From Ridgeia piscesae (Eukaryota > Annelida > Polychaeta > Sabellida > Siboglinidae), in NCBI GenBank assembly GCA_025642075.2, contig JAODUO010000438.1, positions 207,001 to 271,000 of the forward strand: a stretch of 64,000 nt of DNA, written 5' to 3'. Within the stretch, counting starts at the first letter, position 1. Every line of letters starts with the position of its first letter. Position numbers and translations under genes: made by a program. The notes beneath the pieces were generated by a model. The model saw only the letters and a list, made by a program, of their open reading frames with translations. It made no database searches and had not been told where the DNA came from. Positions 35,517 through 45,800 of this stretch are shown piece after piece.

Positions 35517-36789
35517 GTTTGCGGTGTAAATTGTAGCTTATCTACAAAGTAAGACAAGTTCAAAGGATGTCGAATGTCAATTCCAATTGGCAGGCTTCTG
35601 GCCAGGAAAGGAAGAGTTGAAGTGTCACTCCTGTTCACTAACGTACGCCCATATGTTAACCCTACTCACCAGTTCAAATATATTACAACATGGATGACAT
35701 GTTCATATAGCTTATAAGTTTGACGCACGCTACTGTCCACCAAAGTATCAAAGAAGTATGTCAATTATAACTTTTTGTTGCCGAATCTAATTTGTTGGAG
35801 TTTCTGTGTTGGACTTCCTCACTAGTCGTCCATGTCCCGGTAGCACAATTCCTACCTTCCTAATGACGCAAAATCATCCGTTTGGTAATTCGAAATACAA
35901 CAAAATTTACAATAGCTGGCAGAGAAACTGGCAGCATAAAACTAACCAGGCCGATAAAAATATATGTTTTGCCGACTGTCAAACCATCAAAAAAGATCAA
36001 CGACACCCAGCGACGTGGATAATGGACGTCGACCCGGCACGTTCCAATTGCTCGATGTAAACATCGATTTGATTGGTTCACAAATAGCTTCGTTCTTCCA
36101 TGCTTCACTACTACCCCATCATACTCATTATTTTATTATTTAGATACTAGAATGTTTAATGGGTTTGTCACAACTATTTACATCTAACTAATGCCAATAG
36201 TTGTTATCATTTTAATTATCATATCTGTTACTGATGATAAATACGCATATATTGTAAAATGTGTAAGTGATATAACGCTATAGGGGGAAGATTATTAATT
36301 TATAAAATAGTGAACGCCACCTAGTGTCGTGAAATAGCTCTAAGGAGCGAATAATATAAACGAAGAATTAGAGAATGGTAACTGAAATACATATGCTTGT
36401 GGAAACATTCACACGAGCTAGCATGTTAGATAAATAAATTTCATATGCAGGTCCAAATGGCGTCCACGGGGTCCTAATATTGTGAGCAAAAATATTTTAC
36501 TTTACAACAACATATAACACTTGCTGAAAATCAGGCTGTGCCATAAAAATCTAAATTTGTTTTCAGGTATTCTATAAATATCCGAGAGTGAGAAGAAGGA
36601 CTATTACAAACAGTTTGCAGCAGTTGGTGAGGGAACACTATTTTAATCAGACCGTTTTGTATCTGTTAGTTGCGATATATATATTGTGAAACACTTACGT
36701 GCCATGATATTGCATTGAGTCGATACATTTCTTTGATTCTATATTAATTACCAAAATCGTATAATTTCATATGACGCCAACGCATATTT
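35517..36789. promoter_or_regulatory. RRBP1 5' flank / probable divergent promoter region
   Basis: Sequence upstream of the RRBP1 start. A CpG-richer stretch at about 35.98-36.07 kb includes a minus-strand CCAAT box (gattggttc), suggesting the promoter lies within 600 bp of the start codon. No TATA box or transcription start can be fixed. Beyond 36.1 kb it is AT-rich without recognisable features except a short dispersed repeat at 36611. Confidence 0.35.
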
Positions 36790-36989
36790 TCAACGGTCAA
36801 AATAATAAATAGTTGAAAGGGGACGTATTTAACCAAACACACCCTTTTGAGTGTTCAAACCACAGACTAATTTCACTATATCCACAATTTTTTTAATTCT
36901 AGAAACACTTTTAAACATTTATTGATAAAAAAATGATTTATCGTAGTCAGTATGGATTCCGTGAAGATATGTCTACAAATTTATTACTA

Positions 36990-37496
36990 TTTATTTATGT
37001 TATTATTTTTGCTTTATTTTTAGATTTATTTAGGTAACTAGCATCATTCATGATATCGATGATGTGTCAGCAGTAGCAGTAGCAGTAGTGAACACTAGTA
37101 ATAGATCATGTTATATATTTTTATAAATTAATTTACTCTTAATAATATTTTATAAAGAATAGGTTTTGTGTTCACTAACTTCACATATTATTTTGCATTA
37201 GCTAAGTATGTTGTGAAACTTATTTGCTTTACTATTACATATTTTAATAATTTTACTGTTTAAATAATAATGGAAATATCTTTAAATGATTATGTTCTGG
37301 TGGTCTTCGATATAACCCCCTAGGGGTTTCTAAAAGATCTCCACGATTATATTTAATGTACCCACTTGTATGCTTGTGCATTTTATCTGTATGCGGTGAC
37401 CGAAATAAATACAGTTCATTCATTCGTTAATTAATTCATCCTATGATTTAATTGAGTTAATAAATTAAATAACTTCATCCCTAAATAACAAAATGT
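36990..37496 (+). mobile_element. Insertion splitting the LINE relic
   Basis: About 500 bp separate RT block QYGFR..ST from block IGVFTDLKK, which normally lie a few tens of codons apart. The segment is AT-rich and ends with aataaatacagttcattcat and further attcat-type repeats, resembling the 3' tail of another non-LTR element. An internal expansion of the LINE is the alternative. Confidence 0.5.
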
Positions 37497-38577
37497 ATTC
37501 TATTGGTGTATTCACTGACTTGAAAAAGTTAATGAATTGCTCTGTGAAAAAAATATTTCTGTAGTATCAGAAGTGTCGCACACAATTGAATAAGCGCAAT
37601 TATTTATCACATAAATCTCAATTTGTTTGCTATGATGAATTTCATTCAGACCTGTTAAATATATCATGTGGTGTCCCACATGGCTAAATGTTAGGGCCCA
37701 AATTATTTATGCTGTGTATTAATGATTTATGTAACACATCTTGTAAAACTTGTAAAATATATTGTACGACTTGTAAAATATATACTGTTCGTTGCTGACA
37801 TAAATTTATTGTGTACAGACATAAACATCCATCAACTTGTCATAACAGTGTTAACAGTTCTTGACGAATTGTGTACTTGATTTGCTGTAAACAAACTATC
37901 CTTAAATGTTTCGAAAACAAGCTATACATATTATTTGGTAAATTGAATGCACAGGTTGACATAACAACCAATGGTAGAAACATTGACAGAGTGCGCGTGG
38001 CTAAATTTCTTTGAATATTAATCGATGAGAAATTGAATTGGAAAGATGTCATAACAAACGTTAAATCAAAGCTCTCCAGGAGTACTGCTATAAAATAATA
38101 GCCAAGTAAGATACTCACAGTTTATGTATATCCTGTACAGCTCATTGTTCTTACCGTACATTATTGTTCTGAGATATGGGGAAACACATATTCTACTAAT
38201 GTCAATTGTCATGTCTTAATAAAAAAAGAGCAACGAGACTGTTGTGTGGGGCAGGTCGTCATGACCTCTAGTAAGACTCGTCTTTTCTATAGGTTGCATA
38301 CATTAAAATGTAGAGATAATTATAGTAAAATTCAAAACAGTCATGTTTGTGTATAGAGCATACCAATGCATGTTACCATCTAATAAACAACAATATTTTG
38401 TGAAAACATATATCTCAGTAATAACACGTCAATTAGTTAGGCGCTGTGTCACCTTAAATGTTAGAGCCATCACCAATGGCATACGTTTTTTGGAATGCTG
38501 TGTATGTTGATCTCAGTAACATAAAAACAACAAGGTCTTTCAGACATAGGTACAAGACAATAATGACGAATGAATAT

Positions 38578-38578
<1 letters not shown>

Positions 38579-38644
<66 letters not shown>
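38579..38644. repeat. (TA)n microsatellite
   Basis: Over 60 bp of pure TA within the 3' end of the LINE relic. Confidence 0.97.
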
Positions 38645-38647
<3 letters not shown>

Positions 38648-39223
38648 GCAAATTATTCTGATGACTGATGAATCATAACTCTGTGCAGAGTTCCATATCA
38701 ATGGATTAATATAATCATATTGATGTGACGGACTGTGGGTTGTATAACTAATTCTGTTTATATTGTTTTTTCTTTCGTATACGTGTAGGCATTTAGGATG
38801 TGTGCAATATTACAGATCTAATAATTTTTTTATATTAAGGTTGTGAATTTTTTTGGGGATACATACTACTATAACTTTTTAGTTTCTTGTGTATTCCTTT
38901 CAAACAACATTATGTTTACAGCACGTTGACATGTTCTGAATAAATTGTATTCTGTTGAATTGAATTGAACCCGTCCCTTTGACGCCTTGCACTTTGTTAG
39001 CTAGATGTGGCGCTGTTTTTGTCTTCCTAAACGTCACAACATTGAGCCAGGTGCAATGTTTGACCACCGCTAACAATACTTGCAACTATGTTTCGACGTC
39101 ACAGTAGAAGATGCGATTTGTAGACGGTAGTCTGAATTGTTAATGTAATCAGTAGTTAAAATCAAGCTAATATTTAGCATGTTGAGAAGTTTTGGTATAC
39201 AATGTTTCTGTCATAGTCATTGA

Positions 39224-39225
<2 letters not shown>

Positions 39226-39276
<51 letters not shown>

Positions 39277-39352
39277 GTAATAGTAATAGTAATAGTAATA
39301 GTAATAGTAATAGTAATAGTAATAGTAATAGTAATAGTAATAGTAATAATAA
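39226..39352. repeat. Compound (AAT)n-(AGTAAT)n microsatellite
   Basis: About 16 AAT units grade into about 11 AGTAAT units, then back to AAT. It lies about 350 bp upstream of the ENOPH1 start codon. Confidence 0.97.
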
Positions 39353-39707
39353 TGTATGACTTATTTTAAAACAATTTGAACTATTTAAAATTTGTTTGAA
39401 ATAATGATGTCGAATGCCAACAATTTATTTTATCAGGAATATGTAAATAGTTATTTATGTGAATACGTCGAATACCAGGCTGTTGTATTTTTAACTGACG
39501 AATTCTTGTCCGATGTACATATGGAATACAGTTGAATAACAAGTATCAAATGAACTCGTCCGCCCCACATTGTGTGCACAAATACCGGCAGCTGATTCGT
39601 CAAACCGATTTCGTTTGCCGTTATCCAATTCTTCTTTGCCACAAGAACGCGCACCTGAGTTCCTTTTGCAGTCCAGAAGCGCCAGAAACGAAAGCCGGAT
39701 AGAAACG

Positions 39708-39821
39708 ATGGAGTCTCCAACAAAGAAGCGAAGCGCACCAGAAGAGCAGGATATTTTGGATACGGTCAAAGCAGTGTTGCTTGATATCGAGGGCACTACG
39801 ACGCCACTTACATTCATAAAG
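39708..39821 (+). CDS. ENOPH1: ENOPH1 exon 1
   Basis: It starts MESPTKKRSAPEEQDILDTV and runs through motif I LLDIEGTTTPLTFIK. 38 codons, donor gtaatt, phase 0. The ATG (acgATGG context, A at -3) is chosen because the upstream frame is GC-rich but unlike the family. Confidence 0.95.
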
Positions 39822-42800
39822 GTAATTTTTTTTCTCAATAAAATAACCGAAATTGATAGAGTCGCTGCAACCACATGTGATTCGCCTTTGTATTGCTCCA
39901 TCTTGCCTTGCCGGCTAATGTTAATTATATATTCGAGCTACGGAAAACCTACATCATATAAAGCTAACGGTAACTATATGTACGTAGTAGTTTCAAATAT
40001 GATAAGTAACCGAACTAGTAAGGTTTCATTGAAAAAATATGTTTTAATCTTAGTAAACGGCATGGGTTTGTGTGTGGAAAATTTTGCCGCCATTGGCATT
40101 GCCCGGTGTAAATTTGATTGATGTGAGAGGCGGAGTCTGGCCATTCATGCATAATGCCGTCATACGCAGGTGTCGATCAATCCGGAGTCTGGACACCGCG
40201 ACGTCTGCCCGAAGCGCGTCGACAGATCGCATCTCAGATTTACTATTGTCCGGCGCCACCAGTGTAACTCGCCGATGAAAAAGCGCGCCAAATTAAAACG
40301 TGCCGATTTTAAAATAAAAGGGGCGAGCGGACCACATAGACACTACGGCTAGTTCGTAATCGTAGCCAGTTGATTGATATAGACTAATCTTAAAAGCCCG
40401 GCGATATATTTTGTAAAAACATGTTTGCAGTTTGGTGACTACTATTCGGTTGATTCCTTTGTATCAAGATTGGCGTCTGAGTAGTTGGGGAACAAAGGGC
40501 AACAGATGTTCAGGAGTATTTCAGTTTTCATTGTGTTTTACATTTCACCAAGTGCAAAATTCCCACAATAAAACTAAAAAAATTAACTTGAATGCTATGC
40601 AGTTTAATTGTATTTTTCATACAAATCATGCTGATCAGAAATGTGTAAACAACATTTAATTTTTTTAGAAAACTAGTAGAAAAAAATGTTAGATAGGATT
40701 GTTTAAAATGTAGGTCATGTATGTTTTCAGCATCCAGAATGTCTCAAAAGTATTCCTAGTTGAAGAAGTTACAGAATTTAAATGTTGTAATGTCTGAATT
40801 ATAAACAGACACAACCAAACGTATGCCATGTATTTGTTATAGTAGTATTAATACAGTAGCAAAGTCATTTGCATACATACAACAGTTGTATTATTAAACC
40901 ATGACCATCTGTTCCACAATCTGTGATTGGATGAGGTTGTCGGCAGACTGATAATAGGAAGTTTTCGGAATAGGTTACCTGGTGAAATATTAATGCATTG
41001 AATATTTTGAACATTTCACTGGTACAACTTTCACATTAATAAAAAAACAGGAAATGGACCATCTTGTTTTGTTAAACATTAAACACTACAGTTTACAAAG
41101 GTGAGGTTATTAGAAAATTAATGCTTGTCTTCATAGTTTTGGTTAAACCCGGTTTAGTTCCTCTAGTTGTTTTTATCTGTCCCCATTACGTGGTAAATGG
41201 TATTGGGCTGTAACTGATAACGTAGGCGGAAGTTAAATTGGCGTGTGACTCACAGTATCCAACTATTGAGTATTCACCCAGGCTAGCTTTTGACCAAGCC
41301 GTGTTATATGACTCACAAAGGCGCTACTATACTCTATTTTAGGAATTCACCAGTAAGAGGCTAAGAGGAAATGGCGCTAGAAAATTATACTTGAACGGGA
41401 CGGGGCGCTGTAGCTGCTGCCTTCCAGACTTCACAGTTGTATACATAGGGAATTGGGGGCATGTTGATTTATGGGTACAAAGTGCAGGTCTACTTTTTAT
41501 TTGCTGTCACATGTGGGGTAAAAATACTGGTAGATATTTTTTGGTGTTTTATGATTTATATGTGTTTCAGATGGTTTTAGCATGTGTAGCAGGGTTCTGT
41601 TTGCAGGATGTTTTTTTCATGTAACATTTTGATAAATATATTTCAAGAATCTGCAATGGCAGTTGTGTAGGTTTCTTGTTTTGGTGCACAAAGTCAGGGC
41701 TCATCGATTGTTATTGCAGGACCAAATTTTTTCCAATCACATGTTTTGGTCAATGCATGGATGTTAACTGTTAAGCCAGTTTACAAATTTTAAATGTGTC
41801 TGATGACTTAAAATGGACTACAAACTCACTTTTGAGGCATAACTTACAATATCTATGATCTTGGAGAACCATTTTTGCTCTTTCATTTTTTAACCTGTCC
41901 ACCCATATATCTACCCGTCAACAACAGGTTTTACCCGTCCAAATGAGTCTACTAAATGATTGCTTGAAAGACTACTTTTGGGGCGAGACATGCTTTAACT
42001 TTGCTATCAACCCTTGGACTGTTGCAGATGGTGTGAAAAATGAAGCGTAAAAAATTTCATCCACGCAAGATAAAGTATTTTTTTAACAGTGTGTTGACCT
42101 GATTTGTCCCGACTTGTTGCTCAGATAGCTTCTTTTATAAGCTAAGCAACTGTCCTTTCAAGTTCAACTTTCTTATCGTACTGGGTTGATTACTAAAAAA
42201 ATTATGTATCAGCTGTAGTGTATAAAATGTCCTTATAAAATAAAATGTATGTTTCCATGTGGTAAAAAAAGTTACTTGGTATATTTGAAGTGATTCTTTC
42301 TCAGAAAAGACTGAATTTGTACATCTGGTAATGGTCTTCGCTATCTTTTCTTGGATTCATGGGTGTGGTAAAAACATTCCTCATGTTAACTGCTCGTAAA
42401 TAAAGTCAACATTGAGTAATTCCACCATGCAGGTGTTCTAAACACTGTCCTGTACAGTGATTAACAACCTGAGTTTGTTGAATGAGCTAGTTCTAGCTGT
42501 AAAAAGTTCTAATGCTCTATAAATAAATTTGGCTGTGATGCATTCCTTTTAGCAATGAAGTGGTGTCGTCTTTCAAACTCACAGAGTCACATGACTGATT
42601 GCTTGGGTTACAGGAGACACTATGCGGCTACATCAAAGATAACGTGCAGGAGTACTTGGAGAATCACTGGGATGCAACTGAGTGCAAGACTGACGTTGAA
42701 GCGCTATGTGAACAGGTAAGCAGACTGGATGCACACATAAAGTGCAACTGAGACAGTTTATTACCTGCTTTATCAGTCTTTGTTCAGTGTTCCCCTGAGT

Positions 42801-45800
42801 AAAATGATGGGTGAGGTGGTAGGATGAGCTGAGCGAACAAAGTGCGTTGATGGATGCATTGTGGGTCTGGAGCATGGCCACCTAGAAGTATGTTTAAAAC
42901 TACTTTCAAAATGGTGTATTACGAAGGGTGTTTTGACCTATTCCTTGGGAAATAGAGAGGAAACAATGGCGTAACTACAAGGTTGCAACATATAAACATG
43001 TTTATAGCAAGAAATAGCAGAGGTGGCATATTTTGAGCGAGGTGGCTTAGAAAAACAATGAGGTGGCCCACCTCACTCATATATAGCAAGGGAAATACTG
43101 TTGTGGATGTAGAGCAACGTGGAATGTATTTAAAAGCTACTTTGATTGGGAAAGAAAAATCCAGGCCAAGATGTAGTTCTTTTGTAGTATTTTAGTCGTT
43201 TTCCTTTTCAAAGGAAAGTGTCTTGTCTGATTAGTTATACTAAGCTGTCTTATCACGTCAAAGGTGGAGATATCCTGGTCATGTTAACCAGATGCCTCAG
43301 TTCCTTTCAGGAGATGAAGAATGTTTCATGTATTTGTCTTCAATATGCAGATGTAAAAATATTTCTACCGTAAATGCTGCATAATTATGTACTTAACACT
43401 ACTCTATCGACTCATCTCTTGCACACCATGTTTTGTTATTTACCTGATGCTGACAACAGACAGTAAATATATTTGCTTGAGTTCTACACAGTTCCTGTAA
43501 TGACCCACCCACCCCCCCCCCCCGTCATTGTTGTAGGCAAAGAAGGACAAGGAAGAGAAGGTTGAGGGTGTGGTTGAGGTCCCCGCTGTGACAGAGGGTG
43601 AGGAGGGAGAGAATGATAAGAAGGACGTCATTGATGCCGTCGTCAAGAATGTGCTGTGGCAGATGACAACGGGGAAACCCACAAAGTCACTCAGCCAGAT
43701 CCAGGGCCACGTCTGGAGGGAGGCGTACAAGACGGGCAAGATCCAGGGAGAGTGAGTGTCATTGTCTGCTGTAGCTTGTAGTCTCTTGCACACAATTAGT
43801 CTCGCTTAAACGACTGTCAGGTACTTTCTGGCCCCCACATTTATTTTGCTTAGATAGCTAATTGCTTAGATAATTTATCGTGTAATCCCCATTGACAAAC
43901 ATGACTTTTAAGGGGATTTGCTATATTTATCTAGGCCAGCGGCAATGCTCATAGTCTTGTATACTATATGACTTCTCTTTATTTGTGTAATTAAAGGGCA
44001 TTGCGATTTTCCACCCACATTTGTTTCTGGTCGGCTGCATAACTATGCCGAGAAGACAGTCTGGTGACTTTGTTGGCTTTTGAATATTATCCGTGTGGGG
44101 CTAAACAATGCTGCCACCTCACGGATACTAGTTATTCCTGGCGTAATTCCTATTTTATAAACAACCATAAATATGTATTTCTATTTATTTTGTGTTAGTA
44201 TAAGTTAAATTTTTAATAGTGAAAAAAAATTTATCAGCATTAATTGATAAAAAAAGTATCGTTATTTGTTTTGTTATTTCAAATTCGGCCTGAGAACCAA
44301 TCAGCATCTCTACCCTAATCTGGGGTAAGGCCGCCCTGACGTTACAACTGCAGCCCATTAATTCCCCAGGCAGAGTTGGGAGGTTTAAAAGTGATGCCAC
44401 CTCACAGAGCCTGGGTAATTGAGGCTAGCACACAGTGTGTCCTGTGTGGTCCGTCTGATTGAAAGATGTATCTGTTGTTCCATTATTTATAAACTTGGTC
44501 ACAGAATAAATTGGTTTTTTTTGTCCTTTTCCCTGGGAACAACTCTGTCGTTAAATCATGCTTAACATTTTGGATTTGTTGCACCGCTCAAATTATTATT
44601 ATAGTGTAATATGTATGCCATGAATATATTTACTGTGCACTTTGGTATAGTTTTTTCTTGGAACCATCTTATTAAATACGATTTCAGTGCAATTTTTAGG
44701 CTGCCGCTGGGATATTTGATATTTTATGCAAGTTCTTTATAGCCAGTGATTATTTTTTCATCCTTCCACACATAATGAGTAATGCTTACTATATCGTTTT
44801 TCTCTGCCCAATTGACAATTTCAGTCATCATTGTCAATCATACATAAACCTGCCTAATAACTAGTCCGGTTGTCTAGTAAAGGTCAACATGTCATCCACC
44901 CTACCCTACAGTGGTCACAATGACCTGAAACTTAAGAAAGTGAAAGCACATAGTTGTGCATGCAGACATCACACATTTTCACTGGCAGTTGTTGCCTGGT
45001 AAATATCACCAGATTGCCTGCTAGAGTGCAGGATATCCTTGCAGTAGAAGGCGTTAGGTCACTGCACACCTCGATATAAACAAACATGAGCCTGGCTGTG
45101 ACTAATCCCCGTAGACTTCGCCAGATAGCAGTGGCTGTTTGACACCATTTCTGCTCTTTACTGCTGGTCCCGAGTGAGTGGCGGGCAGAAAGGTTACAGC
45201 CTGACTAGTGTAGTCACAGGAGTGCCACGGCGCTTGTTAAGTTACGGCCCTTCAGAATAACATCTCTGTTTCCGGTTACGTCCTGTCAGCGTATGGGTTA
45301 CGTAGGCAGGATGGGTTCTGTTTTCTCAGGATAGTTTAGGTAGTTATGCCTAAAGCAAGTCAACGGCTTCACGATAACTATGTTGTCGCAAAGATATCCA
45401 CAGTTTCGTCCAGTGGTATTTACATTTTGTAAACATCAGGAGATGGCTGGGAAGCAAGTGTTAAAATGTTCCCTAGTGTTTCAGTATGAGGTAGTTGTAG
45501 TTTGAGAACATTTGTTTTTATTTAGCCGTTTGAAAGTTGTATTTATGCTTCCCTCATTTAAACATGGGCACAAGATAAATTATTATTTGTTATGTTATAA
45601 GAACTTCTTGGTCACCTTCATTCTAACAGTGTTGTGTAACCAGACAGAGAAAGTGTCAGTAGTTGTATTAGTTTGTCCTATGATATATATTATTTATAAT
45701 GAGGTTTGGTGAGTAGTCGGCTGGTAAGTTATTGTTACACAGCGATAAATGAAACTGTAAAGAAGCCATGTGCTACTCAGTTAACAAAGGAAGTCTGGTG

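Larger units (their letters stand above)
36790..38970 (+). mobile_element. Decayed LINE (non-LTR retrotransposon) reverse-transcriptase relic
   Basis: Conceptual translation, with stops and shifts, shows the order of RT blocks of Jockey/CR1-like LINEs: SNHRLISLYPQFF (compare NYRPISLLP), KKMIYRSQYGFREDMSTNLL (QYGFR...ST), then after a gap SIGVFTDLKKL (IGVFLDLSKAF), GVPHG-stop-MLGPKLFMLCIND (GVPQGSVLGPLLF..IND), LFVADINLL (compare FADDTNLL, catalytic Asp pair lost), LSLNVSKTSYILF, CSEIWGNTYSTN and a C-terminal VFWNAVYVDL. It ends with a (TA)n tract and the 3' tail gaataaattg...ttgaattgaa. Inactive. The clade assignment is inference. Confidence 0.85.

Noticed and set aside
37690..37740. Active retrotransposon
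   Set aside because: The GVPHG motif is followed by a stop and the catalytic Asp pair is degraded, so the LINE is a fossil.
43497..43755. 117-codon minus-strand frame over ENOPH1 exon 3
   Set aside because: Shadow of the plus-strand exon, which has splice sites and family motifs.
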